The notes: generated by a model from the sequence alone, not told the origin. 6,539 nucleotides of DNA from Deltaproteobacteria bacterium (GCA_030671095.1 DAOVAK010000159.1:1-6539), one strand, 5' to 3'; shown: positions 1 to 6,510, counted from the stretch's first letter. Translations and numbers: made by a program.

Positions 1-1
1 G

Positions 2-142
2 GAAAATGGTCGATTCGTCATGAAGGGAAAGTCCAAGGAACTGATGGAAGACAAGGACGTGCAGGAATTTTATATGGGAATTCGCTCAGAGGAGTCTGCC
101 AAAGGATACCAGCGCTGGAAGAGAAAAAAGAGGTGGAGGTAG
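2..142 (+). CDS. livF: ABC transporter ATP-binding protein, LivF-type (partial, C-terminal 46 residues)
   Basis: Only the 3' end of this gene lies in the window; the frame is open from base 2 to a TAG stop at 140-142. The visible residues begin ENGRFVMKGKSKELMEDKDV and continue QEFYMGI. This matches the usual tail of Liv-family ABC ATPases, in which an 'ENGR.V..G...EL..D..V...Y.G' stretch follows the H-loop region. The protein would sit on the cytoplasmic face of the membrane and power import of branched-chain amino acids or other small carboxylic acids. The last residues (QRWKRKKRWR) are unusually basic and extend past the normal end of the family. The gene lies 58 bp upstream of an acyl-CoA synthetase and in the same operon direction as a Liv-type binding protein, which supports the call. 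LivF rather than LivG is inferred from the short EFYMG ending. No Walker motifs are visible because they lie outside the window. Confidence 0.8.
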   Translation, partial: ENGRFVMKGKSKELMEDKDVQEFYMGIRSEESAKGYQRWKRKKRWR

Positions 143-177
143 GGTCAGAGGTCAGAGATCGGAGATCAGAAGTTGGA
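143..177. repeat. 7-bp tandem repeat, five units
   Basis: Immediately after the livF stop codon the gap is filled by five consecutive heptamers: GGTCAGA, GGTCAGA, GATCGGA, GATCAGA, AGTTGGA. The first four fit the consensus GRTCRGA and the fifth is degenerate. The array ends 13 bases before the Shine-Dalgarno site of the next gene. I see no hairpin potential in it. It is probably a simple-sequence or dispersed intergenic repeat rather than a regulatory site. Confidence 0.7.
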
Positions 178-190
178 GCAGTGATGAAAT

Positions 191-195
191 AGGAG
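191..195 (+). promoter_or_regulatory. Shine-Dalgarno site deciding the GTG start of the acyl-CoA synthetase
   Basis: AGGAG at 191-195 lies 5 bases before the GTG at 201. An in-frame ATG at 207 would be 11 bases away, which is longer than usual. GTG 201 is therefore preferred; the two options differ by only two residues. Confidence 0.65.
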
Positions 196-200
196 CCAAC

Positions 201-2012
201 GTGAACATGCCTATAGAGATTGTCCCGAGGGTCTTTAGACAAACTGTGGAGAATTTCGGCGACCGGGTGGCCATGCGGAAAAAGGAGTATGGCCTCTGGC
301 ATGACATCTCCTGGAACGAATACTACCGACTCGCCAAATATGTGGGTTCGGCCCTCATATCCATGGGCCTGGAAAAGGGAGATTGTGTCTCCATTATCGG
401 GGAGAATTCTCCCGAATGGGTCAGTATTGACCTGGGTATCCAGGGGGCAGGAGGCGTGGCTGTAGGGGTCTACGCCACCAACGCCTGGCCCCAGGTGGAG
501 TATGTGGTTAAGGACTCCGAATCCAAGTTTTTCTTTGTGGAGAACGAGGAACAGCTCGACAAATGGCTCCACTTCAGAGATAACGTCCCTTCTTTGCAAA
601 AGGTGATTGTGTGGGATCTGGAAGGCCTGAGACATTTCAAAGACCCCATGGTCATGACCTACGACGACCTGCTGGAAATGGGTCGTGAGATCGTGGAAAA
701 GGAACCGAACCTCTACGAGCAACGGACAGACGAGATCAACCCGGAGGATCTCTCTGTCCTCGTTTACACCTCCGGGACCACGGGTCCCCCCAAGGGGTCC
801 ATGCTGACCCATCGAAATGTCACATGGATGGCACGTGCCATTGTTATGGACGACCCGGTACAGGATCACGATAACGTCATGTCTTTTCTGCCCTTGTGTC
901 ATATTTTCGAGCGCCTCTTTTCCGTCTTTGTACATGTTACCTACGGATACACCGTGAACTTCATCGAAAGCCTGGATACTGTGACCGACAACATGAGTGA
1001 GATATCCCCTACCGTGGGATATGCCGTCCCCCGTGTCTGGGAAAAATATCTTTCCGCTGTCTATATTAGGATGTCAGATGCCACCCGGTTCAAAAAGCTT
1101 GTCTTCGGTACCGCTCTCAAAATTGGCAGGGCCCGCGCCACCCTGGAAATGAACTTTAAGCCCGTTCCCATTTATCTTCAGGGCCTCTATAGGCTCGCCT
1201 ATTTCGCCGTCTTCCGCAAGCTCAAAGAGAGACTCGGTTTCGACCATTTGCGAGTAGCTTACTCAGGTGCTGCTCCTATAGCCCCGGATGTGCTCCACTT
1301 TTTCCAGTCCATCGGTGTCAATCTTATAGAGGGTTACGGTCAGACAGAGACTTCGGGGGTAACCACGGCCTCGAGGATTGGACGGGTGAAGTTCGGAACC
1401 GTTGGCCCGCCTCTCACAGGCGTGGAGGTGAAGATAGCGGAAGATGGAGAGATACTTGTGAAATCTCCAGGTGTATTCAAGGGATACTATAAGAATCCTG
1501 AGGCCACAGCGGAGACAATCGAGGACGGGTGGCTGCTTACCGGTGACGTGGGAGAGATTGATGAAGACGGGTATCTCAAGATCACGGATCGTAAGAAGGA
1601 TATTATTGTCACGGCGGGAGGCAAAAACATTACACCCCAGTACATAGAAAACAAGCTAAAGGCCAGTTCTTATATCAATGACGCCGTTGTTATCGGTGAC
1701 AAAAGAAAATTCATCAGTTGCCTCATCATGATCGATGAAGACAATGTGGTCAAATATGCCCAGGACAATAAAATTCAGTTTTCCACATACAGGGACCTCA
1801 CCCAGAGCCCCGAGATCGTTAAGCTGATTCAGGGTGAAGTGGATCAGGTGAATGAGACCCTTTCACGAGTGGAGCAGCTGAAGAAATTCACCATCCTTCC
1901 TAAGAAACTCTATGAAGAGGATGGAGAGGTAACGCCTACCATGAAGGTCAAAAGAAAATATGTGAACGAGGCCTTCGGTGATCTGATTGAAGCCATGTAT
2001 AAAAGGAGGTAA
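201..2012 (+). CDS. Long-chain-type acyl-CoA synthetase (AMP-forming)
   Basis: This cytoplasmic or membrane-associated enzyme of the ANL superfamily activates a carboxylic acid with ATP to an acyl-adenylate and then to an acyl-CoA. The 603-residue length fits the bacterial long-chain group (FadD15/FAA1-like, COG1022). Visible motifs in order are the phosphate-binding loop YTSGTTGPPKGSMLTHRN (189-206), LPLCHIFER (230-238), the adenine-contacting EGYGQTE (377-383), the ribose-binding aspartate in LLTGD (445-449), the hinge DRKKD (463-467), TAGGKNITPQ (471-480), and the C-terminal PTMKVKRK (579-586), which carries the candidate catalytic lysine (probably K582). All key residues are present and there is no frameshift. 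It starts at GTG with AGGAG upstream. It is sandwiched between a LivF ATPase and a Liv-type binding protein, so it probably activates the imported substrate. Whether that is a fatty, aromatic or branched short acid cannot be read from the motifs. Confidence 0.92.
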   Translation: MNMPIEIVPRVFRQTVENFGDRVAMRKKEYGLWHDISWNEYYRLAKYVGSALISMGLEKGDCVSIIGENSPEWVSIDLGIQGAGGVAVGVYATNAWPQVEYVVKDSESKFFFVENEEQLDKWLHFRDNVPSLQKVIVWDLEGLRHFKDPMVMTYDDLLEMGREIVEKEPNLYEQRTDEINPEDLSVLVYTSGTTGPPKGSMLTHRNVTWMARAIVMDDPVQDHDNVMSFLPLCHIFERLFSVFVHVTYGYTVNFIESLDTVTDNMSEISPTVGYAVPRVWEKYLSAVYIRMSDATRFKKLVFGTALKIGRARATLEMNFKPVPIYLQGLYRLAYFAVFRKLKERLGFDHLRVAYSGAAPIAPDVLHFFQSIGVNLIEGYGQTETSGVTTASRIGRVKFGTVGPPLTGVEVKIAEDGEILVKSPGVFKGYYKNPEATAETIEDGWLLTGDVGEIDEDGYLKITDRKKDIIVTAGGKNITPQYIENKLKASSYINDAVVIGDKRKFISCLIMIDEDNVVKYAQDNKIQFSTYRDLTQSPEIVKLIQGEVDQVNETLSRVEQLKKFTILPKKLYEEDGEVTPTMKVKRKYVNEAFGDLIEAMYKRR

Positions 2013-2047
2013 TTTCGTTGGACATACGATCAAGGTGTCTTAAATAA
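2004..2047 (+). other. Strong Shine-Dalgarno site followed by a 9-codon TTG-started ORF
   Basis: AGGAGGT (2004-2010) lies across the last codons and stop of the ligase gene. Seven bases later a TTG at 2018 opens a tiny frame reading MDIRSRCLK, ending at TAA 2045-2047. The next gene's own Shine-Dalgarno begins only 3 bases later. This could be a translated leader that couples ligase and binding-protein synthesis, a remnant of a lost downstream gene start, or chance, because an RR-coding end (AGGAGG) makes such a site easily. It is not claimed as a functional gene. Confidence 0.3.
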
Positions 2048-2050
2048 GAA

Positions 2051-2057
2051 GGAGGAG
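2051..2057 (+). promoter_or_regulatory. Strong Shine-Dalgarno site of the substrate-binding protein gene
   Basis: The purine run GGAGGAGG, preceded by AA, lies a few bases before ATG 2062. It fixes this start and suggests high expression, as expected for a periplasmic binding protein that is needed in excess over its transporter. Confidence 0.75.
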
Positions 2058-2061
2058 GAAT

Positions 2062-3270
2062 ATGAAAAAAAGAAACTTGATGATGGTGATAGGTTGTGTT
2101 GTGCTCATGACTTTTATGCTTATTCCCATGGCTCTTGCACAAAGAGGTGTCACGGATACGGAGATACGCATTGGACAGTGGGGACCCCAGACCGGACCCG
2201 CAGCCCTTTGGGGTGCCGTGGCCCGCGGAACGGGGTGTTATTTCGACATGATCAATGCGGAGGGGGGGATTCATGGCCGCAAGATCACCTACTTCCTGCG
2301 AGATGATGGTTACATGGCTCCCCGGACCAAGGCCATTGCCAAAGAACTGGTGGAGGATAAGAAGATCTTTGCCTTTGCCTCGGGTGTGGGTACAGCAGGA
2401 GGAATGGCCGTCAAAAAGTATCTGCACAATAAGCGAGTGCCCTGGGTAGGCCCTACCACCGGATCAACCCATTTCGCTTTTCCACCCACAAAATACTTAT
2501 TCGCCCTTTATCCGCTCTATATTGACGAGGCGGCCATCCTGATCAACTACGCGGTCAAAGTGATGGGAAAGAAAAGAATCGCATTCTTCTACCAGAACGA
2601 CGATTTCGGCAAGGAAGGACTTGCCGGTGCAGAGTATGCCCTTGAAAAACTCGGCATGAAACTGGTGGCATCCATATCCGTGGAAGTCCTGGATACGGAC
2701 CTCAGTTCTCACGGCATGAAGCTAAAAAAGGCGAATGCCGATTGTGTTATCATGTGGGTCCTTCCTAAGCACGGGGCCATAATACTGGGGACCGCCGCGA
2801 AAGTGGGTTTCAAACCCCAGTGGATGAGTTCAAGCGTTTTGAGTGACGCACCTATCATGTTTAAGATCAGCAAAGGGCTTTTCAAAGATGTGATCCTGAC
2901 TTCCTTTGGCCAGCTTGTCAGCGCTGACCACCCCCTCATGAAAAAGTACAAAGTGGCCCATGATAAGTTTGCCCCCCAGGATCGGTGGGGAATTTTCTTT
3001 TATGCGGGATTCCTTTTTGCAGAACCCATGGTGGAGGGCCTTAAGAGGGCTGGCCGGAACCTTACGGCGGACAGCTTTGTGAAGAGTATGGAGACCCTTA
3101 GAGACTTTCAAGGAATCGGTCCGAAAATCAGCTTTGGTGCGAATCAGAGACAGGGCACGCGCTCTATGTTCATAGCCAAATGCGTAGAGGGAGGGGACCT
3201 TGTACAACTCTCCGATTGGATGACCTCTGATGTGGATATTCAGGTGTTGCTCAAACGCCTCGGTAGATAA
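2062..3270 (+). CDS. Liv-type ABC transporter periplasmic substrate-binding protein
   Basis: This 402-residue protein is a type I periplasmic binding protein of the Leu/Ile/Val family (LivK-like, Peripla_BP_6 group). A Sec signal peptide is clear: basic MKKRN, hydrophobic core at about 6-23, and an ALA|Q cleavage site after residue 26. No usable lipobox is present, so the mature protein should be free in the periplasm. The mature start GVTDTEIRIGQWGPQTGP is the typical first strand of the family. FYQNDDFGKEGLAGAEYAL (184-202) is the characteristic inter-domain segment, and INAEGGIHGRKI (64-75) is the expected early helix-strand. It follows a LivF ATPase and an acyl-CoA ligase in the same direction and is closed by a terminator, so it is the last gene of the unit. 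Family members bind branched amino acids, but also aromatic acids, amides and urea. The ligase next door favours a carboxylic acid ligand; this is an inference, and the name LivK should be treated as family-level only. Confidence 0.9.
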   Translation: MKKRNLMMVIGCVVLMTFMLIPMALAQRGVTDTEIRIGQWGPQTGPAALWGAVARGTGCYFDMINAEGGIHGRKITYFLRDDGYMAPRTKAIAKELVEDKKIFAFASGVGTAGGMAVKKYLHNKRVPWVGPTTGSTHFAFPPTKYLFALYPLYIDEAAILINYAVKVMGKKRIAFFYQNDDFGKEGLAGAEYALEKLGMKLVASISVEVLDTDLSSHGMKLKKANADCVIMWVLPKHGAIILGTAAKVGFKPQWMSSSVLSDAPIMFKISKGLFKDVILTSFGQLVSADHPLMKKYKVAHDKFAPQDRWGIFFYAGFLFAEPMVEGLKRAGRNLTADSFVKSMETLRDFQGIGPKISFGANQRQGTRSMFIAKCVEGGDLVQLSDWMTSDVDIQVLLKRLGR

Positions 3271-3289
3271 CCAAATTATCGAAACAGAC

Positions 3290-3350
3290 GCCCTGTCCCT
3301 GCCTGTTAAAATCTTCTGTCTAGATCAGGCAGGTGACAGGGCTTTTTTTT
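3290..3350 (+). terminator. Rho-independent terminator ending the transporter-ligase unit
   Basis: The left arm 3290-3305 (GCCCTGTC, CCTGCCTG) pairs with 3326-3342 (CAGGCAGG, then GACAGGGC). This gives a 16-bp GC-rich stem with one bulged T at 3334 and a 20-base loop. Eight T residues follow at 3343-3350. It lies 19 bases after the binding-protein stop. The pyrD gene converges from the other side. On the - strand the same stem is followed only by a weak T-rich stretch (GTCTGTTTC), so efficient termination in that direction is uncertain. Confidence 0.93.
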
Positions 3351-3384
3351 GCCCAGAGTCTACCTCATTTCTTGGTTGACTATT

Positions 3385-4320
3385 CTATAAACCATCACTT
3401 ACTTTCAAACTTCCGATCAACTCATCAATATTCGCTATCTCTTTTTCCTCGCAAAACTTGCTGATTCCTTCCAGGATATCTAGCGTCGCCCTGGGATTTA
3501 CAAAATTGGCTGTGCCCACCTCTATGGCCCGTGCGCCCGCCAGGAGAAATTCAAGGGCATCCGTGTGCGCCATAATTCCACCGACGCCAATGACAGGTAT
3601 ATCCACGGTCTTGACAACCTGGTAGACCATATGGACCGCTATGGGCCTGATAGCCGGACCTGAGAGCCCCCCGGATATATTGGCCAGCTTTGGTCTACGA
3701 CTCTCAATATCAATGGTCATACCCGTCAGAGTATTGATGAGAGAAAGTGCATGCGCTCCTGCCCCTTCCACGGCCTTGGCCACGAGACGGATATCCGTTA
3801 CATTCGGGGACAATTTGACAATCACCGCTTTATCCGTGTTCTTTACGACCCTTTCTGTTACTTTTGCGGAAACATCGGGATCCTTGCCAAACACCATGCC
3901 CCCGCATTCCACATTAGGGCAAGAGATATTCACTTCAAGGGCAGATATCCCATCAACACCTCTTAATGCAGTGGCCAGCTCCCCATATTCGTCGATGCTG
4001 TGCCCATAGATATTAACGATCACTTCCGTGTCCAGACTCTGAAGCCAGGGCAGTTTCTCTTTCATGAATGTCTCAAGGCCGATGTTGGCCAGACCGATGG
4101 CATTCAACATCCCGCATGGGGTCTCCACGATCCTGGGAGGGGGGTTACCCGCTTTGGGCTCCAGGGATAGCCCTTTGACGATAATTGCGCCCAAGAGATT
4201 AAGGTCCACAAGGCCCTCAAACTCTTGGCCATAACCAAAAGTTCCTGACGCGGTCATGACCGGATTCTTCAATTCCAAAGGACCTAGTTTTACCCTTAGA
4301 TCAGGCCGAGACATAGGCAT
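3385..4320 (-). CDS. pyrD: Dihydroorotate dehydrogenase, class 1B catalytic subunit (PyrD)
   Basis: This FMN enzyme oxidises dihydroorotate to orotate in the fourth step of UMP synthesis. The 311-residue length is normal for PyrDB. The N-terminal [20 protein letters not shown] (12-31) is the typical first barrel segment. [11 protein letters not shown] (131-141) carries the class 1 catalytic cysteine C134. An FMN-region lysine is seen in VKLSPN (K169). INTLTGM (195-201), [12 protein letters not shown] (215-226), GVGGIM (245-250) and EVGTAN (267-272) form the substrate and FMN-phosphate sites. Class 1B is indicated by cysteine rather than serine as base and by the pyrK gene upstream on the same strand. 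The start is slightly uncertain: ATG 4320 has GTGAG directly against it, while the second in-frame ATG at 4314 has that GTGAG 6 bases away and may be the true start. The 252-bp gap to pyrK is unusually long for this pair. Confidence 0.95.
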   Translation of the reverse strand: MPMSRPDLRVKLGPLELKNPVMTASGTFGYGQEFEGLVDLNLLGAIIVKGLSLEPKAGNPPPRIVETPCGMLNAIGLANIGLETFMKEKLPWLQSLDTEVIVNIYGHSIDEYGELATALRGVDGISALEVNISCPNVECGGMVFGKDPDVSAKVTERVVKNTDKAVIVKLSPNVTDIRLVAKAVEGAGAHALSLINTLTGMTIDIESRRPKLANISGGLSGPAIRPIAVHMVYQVVKTVDIPVIGVGGIMAHTDALEFLLAGARAIEVGTANFVNPRATLDILEGISKFCEEKEIANIDELIGSLKVSDGL

Positions 4321-4352
4321 CTCACAGCTAATAGTTCTCTAGTATTAAGTAG

Positions 4353-4558
4353 CCACAGACCCGCCTTCGCCTGCGGCTTCGTCGAGGCAAGCCCACACAG
4401 ATGGACACAGACGTGAATGAAAAACAAATGCTTAACATCCCCGCATAGCGGGGTTCAATCCTGCTCGGCTGGATTAACAATCCCCCTGACTCTATTTGCC
4501 ACTCCTTCTTTTGTCGAATACAAGGCTCTCTGTCTTTGATGTCTGCGATAGTCTGCGG
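4353..4558. repeat. Repeat-rich block between pyrK and pyrD bounded by imperfect inverted CCRCAGAC ends
   Basis: The 252-bp gap between pyrD and pyrK has no credible gene. Its left part carries CCACAGAC (4353-4360) and the spaced motifs CACACAGATGG and ACACAGACG (4395-4413). Its right part, read on the - strand, carries CCGCAGAC, CGCAGAC and CAAAGAC at roughly 10-base spacing (4532-4558). The outermost copies, CCACAGAC and GTCTGCGG, are inverted and agree at 7 of 8 positions. TTAA occurs just outside each end (4345-4348 and 4559-4562), but at different spacing. I infer a dispersed non-coding repeat or a decayed miniature element. Similar CGCAGA/ACACAGA tandem motifs recur between genes in some environmental bacteria. 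Confidence 0.45.
4439..4453. other. Small perfect GC hairpin in the pyrK-pyrD gap
   Basis: CCCCGC (4439-4444) and GCGGGG (4448-4453) form a perfect 6-bp stem around the loop ATA. No T run follows on either strand, so it is not a standard terminator. If pyrK and pyrD share a transcript, it would be a structure in the intercistronic RNA, perhaps affecting mRNA stability. It may equally be just part of the surrounding repeat block. Confidence 0.5.
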
Positions 4559-4572
4559 TTAAAATCAATGCA

Positions 4573-5367
4573 TTATATTGAACTCCAATCGATGGACTGG
4601 ACCGGAAACACGGGTCCGTCTGCACACACATGGTAATAGGCGCGGTTTTCACTTGAAGAGGCCTTTATGGCGCATCCCTGACATGCCCCTAATCCACAGG
4701 CCATGGCTGCCTCAAGGGAGGCCTGACATGGCAACGCTTTATCGAGCGCCATAGCGGCCACCTTCTTAAGCATAGCTTGCGGGCCGCAAGTAAAAATAGA
4801 TAACGCATCCTTATTAGGGCTGCGAACCCTCAAAAAGGATTCCATGAGATCTGTGACCGGACCCGCATGACCCGCAGTGCCGTCATCCGTAGCTATAGAG
4901 ACGTCTATGGGGAAGTCTCCGACTTGATCAATCCCTATTATTTCATCCGCAGAGCCAAAACCTGTCATCAATTGAACAGATCCTGAGTTCACGTTCTGTA
5001 TCAAGAAAAAGAGTGGAGCAATGCCTATGCCTCCTGCAACCAAAAGGGAGACGTGATTACTCTTTGGCAGCTCGAATCCTCTACCAAGGGGACCGAGTAA
5101 TGAGAGCCTCTCACCTTCTCTTGTCTCGGCCATGATAGCGGTACCTCTACCCACCACACGGTAGAGGATAAGCAACAGTTCACCTTCTTTGGTGCCTGCT
5201 ATGGAAAAGGGTCTTCTTAATAAAGGGTCAATTCCAGACCGGACACGAACCATGACAAACTGTCCCGGTATTGCTGCCGCCACCACTTCGGGAGACCTCA
5301 ATCCCATCAAGTAGGTATGAGGAGCGATCTTTTCGTTGAATACGATCTCTGCGTAATGTTCAAACAT
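4573..5367 (-). CDS. pyrK: Dihydroorotate dehydrogenase electron-transfer subunit (PyrK)
   Basis: PyrK passes electrons from the FMN of PyrD through a [2Fe-2S] cluster and FAD to NAD+. Numbered from a possible TTG start at 5379 (268 residues), the FAD-binding motif RRPFSIAG is at 55-62, the NAD-domain glycine loop VAGGIGIAPL at 114-123, the nicotinamide-side CGPQAML at 198-204, and the iron-sulfur cysteines are C228, C233, C236 and C252 (CX4CX2CX15C, in ACGLGACQGC and VCADGPVF). All four ligands are present, so the subunit should be functional. The ATG at 5367 (MFEHYAEIVFNEK) is preferred: it matches the usual short N-terminus and has GGA 7 bases upstream. The alternative TTG at 5379 has only GGGG upstream. 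It lies on the same strand as pyrD and upstream of it, as expected for the pair, and 77 bp downstream of the DUF72 gene, so the three may be co-transcribed. Confidence 0.94.
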   Translation of the reverse strand: MFEHYAEIVFNEKIAPHTYLMGLRSPEVVAAAIPGQFVMVRVRSGIDPLLRRPFSIAGTKEGELLLILYRVVGRGTAIMAETREGERLSLLGPLGRGFELPKSNHVSLLVAGGIGIAPLFFLIQNVNSGSVQLMTGFGSADEIIGIDQVGDFPIDVSIATDDGTAGHAGPVTDLMESFLRVRSPNKDALSIFTCGPQAMLKKVAAMALDKALPCQASLEAAMACGLGACQGCAIKASSSENRAYYHVCADGPVFPVQSIDWSSI

Positions 5368-5444
5368 AGTTGCGTCCAAGCATACCCCACAATGATTTAG
5401 GATAAAAGGAATATTTTCAAGACGCGAAAGTCACATCTCATGCA

Positions 5445-6461
5445 CTACTCCTCTGTGGAAACTCTTTCTAGAAACTTCTCTGAAACCTTTTGAGCGATGC
5501 GTGGCGCATTCCCTCCCGCACGATTATTAATGATCACATTGACACTGATGCCCTCTCTGATCGCGGCTGACATGATCTCTGCCGTCTCTTCAACCATATG
5601 ATGGCTCATCATTCCATCAATCAGTTTGTCGAATGGATGGGCCTTTAGGTATGCCTCTTCATACCGCACCCTCAATGGCGTCATCAGCCTGATAATGCAT
5701 TGATTGTCGGCGTTGAAGAATTTGCCCCCGCTTTTATTTAACTGTCTTCGGAGTGGCGGTAACCACGTCCAGTGCGAAAGCACCTGCCCAATGCCATACT
5801 TCTCCAGGACCTGGAAATATGGAGCTGAAAGAAGAGACTCCGTCCTCAATTCTATGTGGTAACGGTCATCTCTTGGAATGACACCGAAGAACTGATCCAA
5901 CTCTTCTGCGCATTCTGCCGGGGAGACTCTCTCTTTTTTCGGCTGATATTCTTGCTCGAAAATAAGGCCTTTGAGATGGCGACCTAACAGGTCGGTTGCG
6001 GGGGCATAGAACTGATCTACAAAGATGTCAGGTTCGAGATAATCAGGGTTTTCAACGAACTTGCCGCCTCTCCAAAGCCGTTTAGCAAAGACCGATTGAG
6101 GAACTTTCAGGATCAACCGATCATGTTCACGCAGGTGTCTTCTGTAGGCCTGGAGCACATGATGGTTCTGGGTGGGTTGTGAATCCTTGTCCAACAGGGC
6201 TCTATAAAAGGTGAAATCCAGTTCCAAGACGGAGAAGTGTTGAAAATACTCTTCAACACTCACCACTGGTAAGACTTCTTCCTTTAGAGACTTTCCGCCA
6301 ACCTTCTTAGGCCTGCTCGTTATTCTTCCGCTGTAGCGCTCCTCTGAGTAGATCTGACCAAGCCAGCCTGCATATCTGTCACTGGCCGTGCCCATGAAAA
6401 CATTGGGGTGAAGATCACGAAATTGAAATTTTTCCAACTCCTCAATGTTTCCTTTCTTCAT
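5445..6461 (-). CDS. DUF72 (YecE-like) protein of unknown function
   Basis: This 338-residue protein has the landmarks of the DUF72/YecE family, which is predicted to form a TIM-like barrel and has no settled biochemical role. The landmarks are MGTASDRYAGWLGQIY (23-38, family GTSGW..W.G.FYP), LELDFTFYR (79-87, family VEINSTFYR), LKVPQSVFAKRLW (118-130, family .K.P..ITH..), YHIELRTESL (201-210, family .EFRH.SW), IIRLMTP (256-262), and the C-terminal VNVIINNRAGGNAP (317-330, family V..NN...G.AP). It is longer than typical members (about 240-300 residues). The extra length is an N-terminal leader and about 25 residues at 39-65 between the first two motifs. It also has GLIFEQEYQP (165-174) where the family usually has a LFQLPP-like segment, so it is a divergent branch. 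The start ATG 6461 has GGGGG 6 bases upstream. No signal peptide or membrane segment is seen, so it is probably cytoplasmic. Confidence 0.82.
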   Translation of the reverse strand: MKKGNIEELEKFQFRDLHPNVFMGTASDRYAGWLGQIYSEERYSGRITSRPKKVGGKSLKEEVLPVVSVEEYFQHFSVLELDFTFYRALLDKDSQPTQNHHVLQAYRRHLREHDRLILKVPQSVFAKRLWRGGKFVENPDYLEPDIFVDQFYAPATDLLGRHLKGLIFEQEYQPKKERVSPAECAEELDQFFGVIPRDDRYHIELRTESLLSAPYFQVLEKYGIGQVLSHWTWLPPLRRQLNKSGGKFFNADNQCIIRLMTPLRVRYEEAYLKAHPFDKLIDGMMSHHMVEETAEIMSAAIREGISVNVIINNRAGGNAPRIAQKVSEKFLERVSTEE

Positions 6462-6478
6462 GCTTGCCCCCAGAATGT

Positions 6479-6510
6479 GGGACGTTGTGCACGCATTGCA
6501 CGAACGTCCC
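6479..6510. repeat. REP-like imperfect palindrome upstream of the DUF72 gene
   Basis: GGGACGTT plus GTGCA (6479-6491) pairs with TGCAC plus AACGTCCC (6497-6510). This leaves a 5-base loop (CGCAT) and one unpaired G at 6502, giving a 13-bp stem. No T run follows on the - strand and only a weak one (CTTTT, about 6516-6520) follows on the + strand, so it does not look like a normal terminator. Hairpins built on GGGACGTT...AACGTCCC resemble REP elements mobilised by IS200-like (RAYT) transposases; this is an inference from memory of the pattern. It lies 17 bases upstream of the DUF72 start codon and could influence its expression. Confidence 0.6.

Noticed and set aside
18..935. Long open frame on the - strand (305 codons) antisense to the acyl-CoA synthetase
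   Set aside because: It overlaps a gene with all ANL-superfamily motifs, its translation resembles no family I recognise, and it is rich in His/Pro/Gly as expected for an antisense shadow.
2089..2100. Possible lipobox (VIGC) in the binding-protein signal peptide
   Set aside because: The cysteine is at residue 12, inside the hydrophobic core, leaving too short a signal. The ALA|Q site at residue 26 is a much better signal peptidase I site.
3641..4009. Open frame on the + strand opposite pyrD (122 codons)
   Set aside because: It lies wholly inside the well-supported pyrD gene and its translation shows no domain; it is an antisense shadow.
4439..4470. tRNA-like T-arm (GGTTCAATCC) in the pyrK-pyrD gap
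   Set aside because: With the T-loop bases in register the arm does not pair properly, and there is no matching acceptor, D-arm or anticodon arm upstream. The local hairpin is simply CCCCGC-ATA-GCGGGG.
4455..4652. Short - strand frame (65 codons) crossing the pyrK 3' end
   Set aside because: It is out of frame with pyrK, overlaps its iron-sulfur motif region and extends into repeats; no recognisable domain or Shine-Dalgarno site.
5380..5444. Candidate promoter for pyrK (TTGAAA and TAAATC on the - strand)
   Set aside because: The spacing is only 15 bases and the -10 match is poor in an AT-rich spacer. It is not strong enough to annotate; transcription could come from upstream of the DUF72 gene.
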